A stretch of DNA of 64,000 nucleotides from Drosophila persimilis (Eukaryota > Arthropoda > Insecta > Diptera > Drosophilidae): contig NW_020825288.1 of assembly GCF_003286085.1 (NCBI RefSeq), positions 2,790,001-2,854,000 on the forward strand, given 5' to 3'. A model generated the notes under the pieces. It saw only the letters and a program-made list of their open reading frames with translations, ran no database searches and had not been told where the DNA came from. Both the position numbers and the translations under genes were made by a program. Below are positions 47,101 to 58,200 of the stretch, one piece after another (positions within the stretch are counted from its first letter, which is position 1; every line of letters begins with the position of its first letter).

Positions 47101-48796
47101 CACAGCGACAAGAAGCACTGCGAAGGTGGGTACTATCCTGCCGGTTCTAGACAGTCATTGTCATCGGGCTGCCCCATAATGACCTTATCTGCATTCCGCT
47201 GCTTTTCCTCTTCATTCCAGATGCCTGCGGCGGTGTCATCGACTATCCGAACGGAACCATCAACTCGCCCTCCTTCCCCGAAATGTACCCCATACTGAAA
47301 GAGTGTGTCTGGGAAATAGTGGCGCCGCCAAAGCACAAAATCTCGCTCAATTTCACCCACTTTGACCTGGAGGGAACAGCGGCGCAGCAGTCCGACTGCG
47401 GATATGATTCGGTGACTATCTACTCGAAGTTCACCGACAATCGCGTGAAGCGCATTGGCACCTACTGCGGGAGTGCCATCCCGCCCACGGCCACCTCCGA
47501 CAGCAATGCGCTGCGCGTGGAATTCCATTCGGACAAGTCCATACAGCGGTCCGGCTTTGCCGCCGTGTTCTTCACGGACATCGACGAGTGTGCCGTGAAC
47601 AACGGGGGGTGCCAGCACGAGTGCCGGAACACCATTGGCTCCTACATTTGCCTCTGCCACAACGGATACTCGCTGCACGAGAACGGACACGACTGCAAGG
47701 AGGGGGAGTGCAAGTACGAGATATCCGCCTCCTTCGGCACCATCTACAGCCCCAACTATCCGGACTCGTATCCCCCCAACGCGGACTGTGTGTGGCACTT
47801 TATAACCACGCCGGGGCATCGCATCAAGCTGATATTCAACGAGTTCAACATTGAGTCGCATCAGGTGGGTGCAGCATTTCTGCCAACGGAGAGGATCCCA
47901 CTAATTGGAATGCACTTTCAGGAATGCACCTACGACAACGTGGCCATCTACGATGGGGAGTCGGAGGCCAGCTCGGTGCTGGGACGCTTCTGCGGCGACA
48001 AGATACCCTTCCCCATCTCTTCCACCACCAACCAGATGTACATGGTCCTCAAGACGGACAAGAACAAGCAACTGAACGGCTTCATGGCCCTCCACTCGAC
48101 TTGTAAGTGGGATCACTGCAGCTCTATCTGTATCTGCTACAAGGATTGTGTCATCTTCTTGTCTCTCCTTCAGCTTGTGGAGGCTTCCTGCGCGCCACCA
48201 CCCATGTCCAGCAGTTCTACTCCCATGCCCGCTTCGGCAACCAGGACTACGACGACAACATGGACTGCGAGTGGACCATTGAGACGCCGCCCAACAGCAA
48301 TGTTCAGCTGATCTTCCTCACCTTTGACATTGAGAGCAGCGAGAACTGCACCTACGACTATGTGCAGGTCTTCTCGAACATGGAGGACACCAGCGGACCC
48401 ATGTACGGACAGTACTGCGGCAGTGTGGTAGGTTCAACTGGTCCAATCTAAAGGGAATAGTAACATCTAATGAATCTTGTATAATAGCTGCCCCAGGACA
48501 TCATATCCATGACAAACTCGCTGCTGGTGCGCTTCAAGACGGACAGTTCGGTGCCCATGAAGGGTTTCTCCGCCTCGTACGTGGCCGTCGATCCGTTCGA
48601 TAACAGCGACGAGGATGTGGAGAACTCGTACAGCTCCGAGATGGTCACCCCGTTTCCCGGCTCCCTCAAATCCATCTACATCGAGGACACCGAGGAGACT
48701 GACGAGTACGGCGACTTGAGTGGAAACCAGCTAGTGGTGCTTAACGGTCGTGGTCGCTACAGCCTGCCCACTCGGTACTATCCCTTCGCCACCTAG
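30265..48796 (+). CDS. tok: Tolkin (Tolloid-related) metalloprotease
   Basis: BMP-1/Tolloid family secreted protease that trims procollagens and TGF-beta ligand inhibitors, acting in axon guidance and larval growth in flies. Twelve exons: 30265-30715, 43732-44554, 44617-44913, 45322-45582, 45654-46212, 46274-46472, 46542-46806, 46920-47125, 47221-47864, 47922-48102, 48174-48427, 48488-48796; 1482 residues. Order: signal segment ([18 protein letters not shown]), a very long His-rich propeptide (to about 540), RVAR minimal furin-type site, astacin domain with [13 protein letters not shown] near residue 640 and SIMHY Met-turn, CUB1-CUB2-EGF-CUB3-EGF-CUB4-CUB5, acidic tail. EGF modules carry the calcium-binding DxxEC start. 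The paralogue tld follows 1.8 kb downstream. The first intron is 13 kb. Start at 30265 is the first in-frame ATG; a later one at 30316 is also possible. Confidence 0.97.
31293..31320. repeat. GAGCT pentanucleotide array
   Basis: Five to six tandem GAGCT (AGCTG) units within tok intron 1, flanked by GCGAAT/GCGGAT hexamers on the left. Confidence 0.85.
33906..33939. repeat. AGAGCC hexamer array
   Basis: About five imperfect tandem copies of CAGAGC in tok intron 1, one carrying an A for G. Confidence 0.85.
38119..38146. repeat. (CA)n microsatellite
   Basis: About fourteen uninterrupted AC units in tok intron 1. Confidence 0.95.
40666..40693. repeat. (CA)n microsatellite with one CG interruption
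   Basis: An ACAC tract broken once by ACG in tok intron 1. Confidence 0.95.
43227..43257. repeat. CACACCCG octamer array
   Basis: Three to four tandem copies of CACACCCG, 475 bases before tok exon 2. Confidence 0.85.
44049..44078 (+). other. tok: Intron-like 30-nt segment inside tok exon 2
   Basis: CAG is followed by GTTAGT, then an AACTAAT branch-point-like sequence, then ATTTTGCAG and GTG. The segment is exactly ten codons ([10 protein letters not shown]), phase 0, so keeping or removing it preserves frame. It is shorter than normal Drosophila introns (about 50 nt or more), so I annotate it as coding. Confidence 0.5.
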
Positions 48797-50500
48797 ACGC
48801 GCTCTGGCACGCACTCGACGCGCTAAAATTCATGACAATATATCAAAACGGAATTTATTTAACAAATTTAGGCATATCGTCGCGATCCTGAAGCAAGATT
48901 CCTTAGATCTTCCTTTCTCTTTGTCTGTCTTGTCAGCCCGCCCCTCCCCACGAAGCATAACCACGACCCACGACACAGTGCTAGTTTTTAGGTAATCCAA
49001 ACAGGTTAGGTTCTAGCATGCCAGGCATATCGCAGTGAAGTGCAAAGTTCAAAAATCTTGAAACCTATCATAAGAAATTAAGTCGAACTTATCTTAACTT
49101 GAACTTCCCTCCCTAGGCGGAGTGGATGTATCCCTAACTAAATTGAGGATCGATGTCGATTGGCTTAATCTTCTCTAAATTGGAGAATTGCTTCGATTCT
49201 TCGGATTCTTTCTCTAGTGATCTTTCAACTGAATGTGCAGTTCTTGTTTGCATTTTCAGAGCATTTCTATATCTTCTATATCTGGTATATTTTCATTGTG
49301 CCATAGACTCTAGGGGTTTTTTTTTTTTACCTTAGCTCTGCAGACGGTTCTGTTTGGCATCATAGCATAAGTTTAACCGATGGCTAATGTCAAAGCCCAA
49401 ATGGAAGTTAGGCTAGAACACACACACACACAAACACACTTACGTACACACACACATATCTTCGGAAGCACCGAACGTGGATGCCCTTGTAGATAGATTT
49501 AAAATATGTATTCCTATTGCAGCTCGACGATTTAGTGTTCCGATTCGGTGGCTTTATTTCGTAGTACTTACTCGTATCATTATGGTTCTGCAGGGGCATA
49601 GAGAACTTTACACCTACGATCACACACACATACATATGTACAACTCTCTGATATTTGACTCAATTTAATACGTAATTAAATCTATATATATACAAATACA
49701 TTATATAAATTCGTATAATATAATTACATAGTAACTATGTTTTGAAACCAACATAAAAATGCGTTTGAGATTAAACTTCCCTGAAGAAGGTTCAGATTCG
49801 CTGAGGATCCTCAGCTCAACAGATATATGGTATTTTATGGCTGCGTTTCCACCTTGTCTTTGCTGTAGGGGCGCCACGAAGATTGAATAGCATTTATTGG
49901 TGGAATTACCGAGAAAAGTTTCGTTCATGCGTTTCGGATTTATGATCGCCTCATTAATGACCTGCCCTAAAATGCCCGACACACAACACCTGATCCAGAG
50001 CCAAAGCCGGCCACAGGTAGGCAGATGGAAAAGAGCCACAGCCACAGCCTCAGAAAGAGCCAGCAAGCCAGAGCCAAAAGAGGGACCGGGAGAGGACCGA
50101 ATACCAGAGCGAGACAATGTCAAGGTGTAGGGATACCCAAATCAAAACCCATTGAATGCTAACAATCAAGAGAACAGGCAGACAATGGACAATGGACAAC
50201 CTGAGTTGCCGATGCGGAGGAGTTTGTGTTGCCTCGGACTCGACCGCGGTGTCGGACTCTGTATCTGCCTCTTCAGGTTTTGCTCGGAGCGCGGACGGTC
50301 GTCGGGCCTCTATATGTAGTGGTCATGTTCTTGTCGATGAAGACGACAGATCAGGATCGATTGGGATCGCGTTTTGTTGCCTCTTTCTCTCTCTCTGTCT
50401 CTCCTTGGAAGCTCTCTCTGTCTCCCTCTATCTCTCTTACCTGCCTAATCCGTGGAGCGCGAGCCCGTGGCTGAGAAATAAAATTCGAATATCATCGCTT
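48797..50500. other. tok 3' UTR and tld upstream region
   Basis: No coding region is seen. The first part is presumably tok 3' UTR, but no convincing AATAAA follows the stop closely. It has a CA-rich stretch near 49420-49460 and AT-rich DNA to about 49760. The rest should include tld control sequences; tld is dorsally expressed and repressed ventrally by Dorsal in D. melanogaster. I did not find a site good enough to annotate. Confidence 0.5.
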
Positions 50501-50508
50501 CCAGTATT
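50475..50508 (+). promoter_or_regulatory. Candidate tld core promoter
   Basis: An AAATAAAA box (50476-50483), one base off TATAAAA, lies 27 bases before CCAGTATT, an initiator-like sequence with A at 50503. The resulting 5' UTR would be about 109 bases. The spacing fits a TATA-type promoter, but both elements are imperfect. Confidence 0.35.
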
Positions 50509-50611
50509 TAGTTAGAACTTTGAGCTGGCTTGAGGCGGTCGTCCGAATCGAATTCAAGGAGAACGAGTGAAAGAGTCAACGATCCTCAGAAAAATTCCTC
50601 AAGGGTCAAGA

Positions 50612-53600
50612 ATGCGCGCCATGCCCCTCATCGGAATGAGAATGAAATTGGTTATTTTGGTTGTAGGAGTCTTGGCCGTGGCCTCGCTGCTTGAACTGGC
50701 CCAGTGCCGGCATTTGGATCAGCTGCCAGAGAGCGAGTGCGACTTTGATTTCAAGGAGCAACCGGAGGACTTCTATGGCATGCTGGATGCCGTACAGGTG
50801 AGTGCGGTCACGTGGTTCCGTGTCTGGGAATTCAATGTGTTCTTTACAACAGGTGCCCGAGGCACACAAAGAGAGGACTTGGGTCGCCGCTCAGCCCAGG
50901 AATCGCATAAAACTGCCAGGGAGAAGCGGAGCACGGCCAGCAATGGGGTAAGTCTTCCGAGCAAGCTGCCAGATGCCCCAAGTGGGATTAGTTCGGCACA
51001 ATGGCGCACAATTAGTCTGGCGACTTGACGTTGCCTGAGGTGGACGGAAGGCACTTGAGATGCTTCGCCACAATGCGAACGTAAGCAATACCTGAGCTCA
51101 TAAGCTTCTCATCCCATCCCATCCACCCCAGACGAGTTCAGCGCCGGAAGCAGCATCATAAATCGCGAGGCAAAGCCCTGCTGAGATTACCCCCGCCACT
51201 GCTCTGGACCGAAGCCTCCACGGATGTGTTGCAGCCCGCCTCTCCTTACACTCAACCTCTGGCTGAGGCTGAAGCTGAAGGTGAAACCGAAACCGAAACT
51301 GTGACGAGGATGAGGATGAGGACGGCAACGCAGAGTAGACGACGCCGTGGCGTGACGGTGCGCAGGGAGAGGACATGGGACTACGGCGTGATTCCGTACG
51401 AGATCGATGGCATCTTCAGTGGCGCCCACAAGGCGCTGTTCAAGCAGGCCATGCGGCACTGGGAGAACTTCACCTGCATCAAGTTCGTGGAGCGCGATGC
51501 CAAGCTGCATGACAACTACATTTTCTTTACGGTCAAAAACTGCGGGTGAGTCTCGACCTAATCGTCTCTGAACGTATATTGTCTAAAGTTCTGAAACCCC
51601 ACCCCAATCAGTTGCTGCTCCTTCCTGGGCAAGAACGGCAACGGGCGCCAGCCGATTTCCATTGGTCGCAACTGCGAGAAGTTTGGCATCATCATTCACG
51701 AGCTGGGTCACACCATTGGCTTCCATCACGAGCATGCCCGCGGCGACCGGGACAAGCACATCATCATCAATAAGGCCAACATCATGCGCGGCCAGGAGTA
51801 CAACTTCGATGTGCTGTCGCCGGAGGAGGTGGACCATCCCCTGCTGCCCTACGATTACAACTCCATCATGCACTATGCCACGAACTCGTTCTCCAAGAGC
51901 TCCTACCTGGACACGATCACGCCCATAGGAATGCCCCCGGGCACCCACATCGAGCTGGGCCAACGACGACGCCTCAGCCGTGGGGACATTGTCCAGGCCA
52001 ACCTGCTCTACAAGTGCGCGGCCTGTGGACGCACCTACCAAGAGAATTCTGGCCAAATAGTGAGTCCGCACTACGTGTATTCTGGCAACGGAGTGCTCAG
52101 CGAGTTCGAGGGCAGTGGCGATGCGGATCCAGAGCCGGGGGAGGATGGTTCCTTCGATGCCTCGCTGACCAGCTGCGAATGGCGCATCACGGCGACCAAT
52201 GGGGAGAAGGTCATCCTTCATCTGCAGCAGCTACAACTCCAGCTCTCGGAGAACTGTTCAGAGGACTACCTTGAAATCCGGGACGGCTACTGGCACCGAT
52301 CTCCCTTGGTGCGGCGTCTTTGTGGCAATGCCAGTGGGGAGATTATCACCAGCCAAACCAGTCGCATGCTCATCAATTATGTGAACCGCAATGCGGCCAA
52401 GGGATATCGCGGATTCAAGGCACGATTCGAAGGTGAGTTCGAGCATCAGCATACTCGCAGTCTGTGGAATAATCGAAACCCCCCCTTCTCTTGTTCAGTG
52501 GTCTGTGGTGGAGAAATTCAGTTGACGAAGGATCAGTCTATCGACTCGCCCACCTACCCGATGCAGTACATGCCCGACAAGGAGTGCGTCTGGCGCATCA
52601 ATGCCCCCATCCACCACCAGGTGGGGCTCAAGTTTCAGAGCTTCGAGCTGGAGAAGCACGATGGCTGTGTCTACGATTACGTGGAGATACGGGACGGCAA
52701 TCGGAGCGACTCCAGGCTGATTGGTCGCTTCTGTGGCGACAAGCTGCCGCCGAACATCAAGTGAGTGGAGCTTGGACACAGGATCCCCAGGGCGATCCCC
52801 TACTAACTAGCACCCTTTTCCTTACAGAACCCGCAGCAATCAGATGTACATCAAGTTCGTGTCGGATGGATCGGTGCAGAAGCTGGGCTTCTCCGCCGCC
52901 CTCATGCTGGACGTGGACGAGTGCAAGTTCACGGAGCACGGCTGCCAGCACGTCTGCATCAACACCATGGGTAGCTACCAGTGCGGCTGCCATGCTGGCT
53001 ACGAGCTTCAGGCGAACGGCAAGACCTGCGAGGATGCGTGTGGCGGCATTGTGGATGCCACCAAAGCGAATGGCACCCTCTACTCGCCCTCGTACCCAGA
53101 GGCCTATCCAAATGCGAAGCAGTGCGTCTGGGAGGTGGTGGCCCCACCGAATCACGCAGTCTTTCTCAACTTTACCCACTTTGACCTGGAGGGCACCCGG
53201 TTCCAGTATACCAAATGCAACTACGATTACCTCATCATCTACTCGAAGATGCGGGACAATCGCCTGAAGAAGATCGGAATCTACTGCGGCAATGAGCTGC
53301 CTCCGTTCGTAAACTCGGAGCAGAGTGTGCTGCGTCTTGAATTCTACTCGGATCGCACGGTGCAGCGGAGTGGCTTCGTGGCCAAGTTTGTCGTAGGTGA
53401 GTGGGGGTCAGCGAAACCCGGAAATTCCTCAGTTATCCCAAAATTATCCTCTCTTTAGATGTGGACGAGTGTGCTGTTAACAATGGTGGATGCCAGCACA
53501 GGTGTAGGAACACCTTTGGCTCCTATCAGTGCAGCTGTCGGAACGGATACACGCTGTCCGAAAACGGCCACAACTGCACGGAGACGCGGTGCAAGTTCGA

Positions 53601-54420
53601 AATCACCACTTCGTACGGGGTGCTGCAGAGCCCCAACTATCCGGATGACTATCCGCGCAACATCTACTGCTACTGGCACTTCCAGACCGTCCTGGGCCAC
53701 CGCATCCAGCTGACCTTCCACGATTTTGCCGTGGAGAGCCATCAGGAGTGCATCTACGACTATGTGGCCATCTATGACGGCCGCTCGGAGAACAGCTCCA
53801 CCCTGGGCATCTACTGCGGAGGACGGGAGCCGTATGCGGTGATCGCCTCCACCAACGAGATGTTCATGGTCCTGGCCACGGATGCCGGACTGCAGAGAAA
53901 GGGTTTCAAGGCAACCTTTGTGTCCGAGTGCGGTGGCTACTTGAGGGCCACGAATCACTCGCAGACATTCTACTCGCATCCCCGTTACGGAAGCAGACCC
54001 TACAAGCGGAACATGTACTGCGATTGGCGCATTCAGTCGGATCCGGAGAGCAGTGTGAAGATCAAATTTCTCAACTTTGAGATAGAGTACTCGGAGCGCT
54101 GTGACTACGACTTCCTGGAGATCACCGAGGAGGGCTACTCAATGAACACCATCCATGGGCGCTTCTGTGGCAAGCACAAGCCCCCAATTATAGTCTCCAA
54201 CTCAGATACGTTGCTGCTGCGATTCCAGACGGACGAGAGCAACTCTCTGCGCGGCTTTGCCATCTCGTTTATGGCCGTGGATCCCCCAGACGACACTGGC
54301 GGCGAGGAATTCGATGCAGTTACACCCTTTCCGGGATACCTCAAGAACATGTACTCCTCCGAAACGGCCAGCGACAATCTCCCACGGACACACATTTTGC
54401 CGCCGAGCAGGCTTCTGTAA
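50612..54420 (+). CDS. tld: Tolloid metalloprotease
   Basis: Secreted BMP-1 family protease that cleaves Short gastrulation to release Decapentaplegic/Screw in dorsal embryonic patterning. Seven exons: 50612-50797, 50853-50947, 51132-51545, 51612-52432, 52499-52760, 52828-53396, 53459-54420; 1102 residues. A signal segment ([18 protein letters not shown]) is followed by [19 protein letters not shown], a short propeptide, RRRR furin site, and the astacin domain with [13 protein letters not shown] near residue 261 and SIMHY. Next come CUB1, CUB2, EGF, CUB3, EGF, CUB4 and CUB5. The mature part closely matches fly Tolloid as I recall it. ATG 50612 is the first in-frame ATG; inner ones at 50621 and 50636 still leave a signal peptide. 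Gly/Glu/Thr/Arg dipeptide-like repeats precede the furin site. Poly(A) signal at 54478. Confidence 0.97.
51265..51330 (+). repeat. tld: Dipeptide-like coding repeat in the tld propeptide
   Basis: Imperfect GCTGAG/GAAACC/AGGATG hexamers encode (AE)n, (ET)n and (RM)n runs directly before the RRRR cleavage site. Only the propeptide is affected. Confidence 0.8.
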
Positions 54421-54477
54421 ACACAGTGCGGACTTCTGGGTGTGGTTTATGCATGTTTTTTTTTGTTGATATTTGTA

Positions 54478-54494
54478 AATAAACTATAAATAAA
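54478..54494 (+). terminator. tld polyadenylation signals
   Basis: Two AATAAA hexamers at 54478-54483 and 54489-54494, about 60-70 bases after the stop, give a very short 3' UTR. Confidence 0.7.
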
Positions 54495-54940
54495 ACTACT
54501 TTTAAGTAAACTTTTTTTGTGGAACGGAAGTGTATTTATTTCAAATGCGCGCTCTGCCATTCACAGCAAGCGGTTCCATGTAAAATAACAATATGTAACA
54601 AATATGTAGTTACCGTGTAGTTACCATGTAAAACATATAGATATAATAAATTCATCAATCGGATAAATTATATATTTAGGGCTGAGACTCTTGCCTAGCT
54701 AATTATAACGAATCGAATATCAAAATTGACAAATTTGACTTACAATGATGGACAGAGAACGATTAACACATTGTTGACCAAGAGGGTATTTAAATATTTC
54801 TAAGAAAAAATTGAAGAATGTTGAAGAAATTTAGCCCAGTTTAGTTGAAAGATATCGTGGTCATTTCTTATGCAAAGATGAAGGATAGGATAGACCTATT
54901 CTATGTAATATTTTCGGCTATTTATCTGAAGTTGATATCC
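54495..54940. other. tld-asp spacer
   Basis: AT-rich DNA after the tld poly(A) signals and before the asp promoter-proximal element. Nothing coding is seen. Confidence 0.6.
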
Positions 54941-54941
54941 T

Positions 54942-55032
54942 GTTTTAATAAAGGGGGCTTAAGTGTGCTTAGCTCGGTTTGTCATTGGTATATTTTAAAA
55001 ATGAGACCGTATATTTCGGTATATTTGATCGA
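54942..55032 (+). promoter_or_regulatory. GTATATTT-rich promoter element, asp copy
   Basis: Contains GGTATATTT boxes at about 54988 and 55019 and the 20-base core at 54998-55017 that is identical to the Rpb10 copy. Similarity continues to the left (AATAAAGG..CTTAAGTG) for roughly 90 bases in all. A DRE-like GATCGATA follows at 55027-55034, then GGCAACGGCGGC. Confidence 0.75.
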
Positions 55033-55249
55033 TAAGTCGAGTTTTCAAAATGGCAACGGCGGCGTCCGCGCTCATTTCGACTCCAGATTTTTATATCAGC
55101 GCTCTAATTGTTGTTCACTAGTGTTGTGTTAATTGTGTTAATTGTTAAAATTGTAGCTGTGCTCATGGCACTTCGCTGTTAATTAAGTTTTGTGTTTTTG
55201 TTCATCGTTGTTGGCTGCCAGTGTTATTTTCGTTGTGCCGGCATTTGCG

Positions 55250-58200
55250 ATGAGTGCCTTCGAGGTTAGTGCCTGTGCGATTCGACAAAGAATTGTCTTT
55301 CTGCATTTAAGGATTTATGTACTTCGCAGGTCACAGTTACGCCGTCGCGGCTGAAACAAAAGAAGCACATCGAAGGTCGCGAGCCAGCCGCGGTGGTCAT
55401 GGCTCCGTTTTCGGCCAAAGCGATTGTGCAGTTCGAGGACGTGCCCGTAACCAAAACAGCCAGGCGCTTCGTGCGCGTCATCAACCCCAGCGACGACGAC
55501 ATTGAGGTTAGTCGGTCGCCGATATAGATCAGTTGGCTGCCTGGCAACTTGTATTTGATCAATGCTAAGCCCCCCCCTTTCGGCTTCTAGGTCAAAGTAA
55601 CGAAGGGCATCAAGGAGGAGCACAACCTGACCGTCGAGTGGATGGAGCACGTAATTCCCGCGCGCGACGAGGTCTCCATGGAGCTGGTGTGGAGCCCCGG
55701 AATGGAGGTGGCTTGCAAGGAGACGCTGCATCTGCTTGATAATAGAAATTTTCGAAAGGACGTCATGATCATACTCAAGTCCAAGTGCAACCAGCCGGTC
55801 AAGGTAAGCCCTTAAAGCCTCTCACCAACCCCGTCACTCACCCTTCTGCTTCTCTCTTTGTCTCTCACCTACCTGAAGAACCCTCGCAAATTTCCCACCG
55901 TGGGCAAGACGCTGCATCTGAAATCGCCGACGGGCGGCTCGAAGAAAACAAAAAGTGTGGCAGCAGCTGCTGTGCAGCAGAAAAAGCGTCTGTCCGCCGC
56001 AGCGGCCCCGTCCAAGCAGCCCTGGCGGTCTTGCAGTGGCTCTCGGACTGTGCGGGCATCCTCGGTCGCTCCCCATGCCCCGCTGACGGAGAGAAATGTT
56101 TACAAGCCCCAGGAGGAGTCTGCATTTATCTCGCCACAGCCGCGCACGTGCAAGGAGAACGTTAGTCCCATGACTCCTGCAAATTTGTTCAACATATTAG
56201 ATACTTTCAAGTTCACACCGCTCACTGAAACGCGCGGACCTGGCCCTGGACTTATGACAGAAAACCTGGCTGACTGGCCCACACCTACCCTCCTCCCAGA
56301 TGGCAAGCTGCCTGCCGGAGATTTGCGACCCCGTCGCCTCGCCACCGACGAGTATGAAGATCAACCCCCCACGAACAAAACCTTTGATGTTCGGCATTCA
56401 GAGACCATTAACATATCGACGGACACGCTGGACTGCTCGCGCTCCGAAGTGCTGCTGCAAACGCCCACTATTCAAAATAAAACCACAACCATTGCCCATG
56501 CAACCCACACGAGGGCCTTGGCATGCATTTTCGAGGAGGAGGCATCCAGCCCACCGAAGGCGACAGCCAAGGGCCCCGTTCAAGATTTAAAAAGGGACAT
56601 CAAACTGGTTGGTTCTCCACTGCGGAAATATTCAGAGTCCATGAAGGATCTGTCGCTGCTCTCGCCGCAAACAAAGCTTGCCATACAAGGCTCGATGCCG
56701 AATCTCAATGAGATGCAGATACGTTCTATCGAGCAGAATCGGTACTTCCAGGAGCAGCAGCCGCCGCAAGTGAATACCAAGCAGCTGGAAAGCTCCATTT
56801 GCCACGACACGAGCTTGATGTGCTCGCAAGACTTTCTGTTCAGACACACCGAGATCCTGGCCCAGTCTAGTCGATTCAATCTCCATGAAGTGGGCCGCAA
56901 GTCGCAGAAGTGCAGCCCTGTGAAGGAGAAGGCCGCCAGTACCCACAAGCGACGCTCTCATGAACTAAGCTTCTCGGACTCGCACAGCAACGAGTCCCTT
57001 CATCACCACGAGTCGATGGTCATCTCACCGCCAAAGAAACAGCGGGTTGACGACATCTCCCTGCTGCGCAGTGCAGCTCCAGCCAATGCCTCCGCCAGAA
57101 GTGGCAGCTCGTGGACGCCGGCCCAGCCCAAAAAGTTCAAGCTGGCCCAAACGATGTCGCTCATGAAGAAGCCCAACACGCCGGGGCGCAAGGCTAGGGA
57201 ATCAGCTCCCGTGAAGCTCTACGACTCGGAGCTTTACATGCAGACCTACATCAATCCGGATCCGTTTGCAGCCACAACCACGGCAGATCCGTTTCTTGCC
57301 TGCACCATGTACCTGGACGAGCAGGCGGTGGAGCGGCATCAGGCGGACTTTAAGAAGTGGCTGAACGCCCTGGTGACCATTCCCGCTGATCTGGATGCCG
57401 ACTCGAACAGCAAAATCGACGTGGGAAAGCTGTTCAATGAGGTGCGCAACAAAGAGCTGGTTATGGCGCCCACTAAGGAGGAGCAGTCGATGAACTATCT
57501 GACTACGTTCCGCCTGGAAACGCTGCGTCGGGCAGCTGTGGAGCTGTTCTTCAGCGAGCAAATGCGCCTGCCCTGCTCTAAGGTGGCCGTTTATGTCAAC
57601 AAGCAAGCTTTGCGTATACGCAGTGATCGCAATCTGCACCTGGACGTGGTCATGCAGAGGAGTATCCTCGAGCTGCTGCTCTGCTTCAATCCCCTATGGC
57701 TGCGACTGGGTCTGGAGGTGGTCTTCGGCGAAAAGATTCAGATGCACTCCAACCGAGACATTGTGGGCCTGAGCCACTTTATCCTCAATCGCTTGTTCAG
57801 GAACAAGTTCGAGGAGCAGAAGTACAGCAAGGCCTTCACTCTCACCGAAGAGTACGCGGAGACCATCAAGAAGCACACGCTGCAGAAGATTCTGTTCCTG
57901 CTGCTCTTTCTGGACCAGGCCAAGCAGAAGCGCATCGTCAAGCACAATCCCTGCCTGTTTGTGAAGAAGTCCCCCTACAAAGAGACCAAGGATATATTAC
58001 TGCGCTTCTCCTCGGAGCTGCTGGCCAACGTTGGGGACATCACGCGCGAGGTGCGCCGCCTGGGCTATGTGCTCCAGCACAAGCAGACCTTCCTCGACGA
58101 GTTCGACTATGCCTTCAACAATCTGGCTGTAGATCTGCGAGACGGCGTTCGGTTGACCCGCGTCATGGAGGTCATCCTGCTGCGCGACGATCTCACCCGC

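Noticed and set aside
47849-47930. Read-through coding across the short tok intron at 47865-47921
   Set aside because: The intervening sequence is open by chance (57 bases, in frame), but it has a GTGGGT donor and TTTCAG acceptor, and the CUB domain aligns only when it is removed (ESHQ/ECTYD, as in tld).
50128-50145. Possible Dorsal site (GGGATACCC) upstream of tld
   Set aside because: It departs from the GGGWWWWCCM consensus and stands alone, so it is not enough to annotate a silencer.
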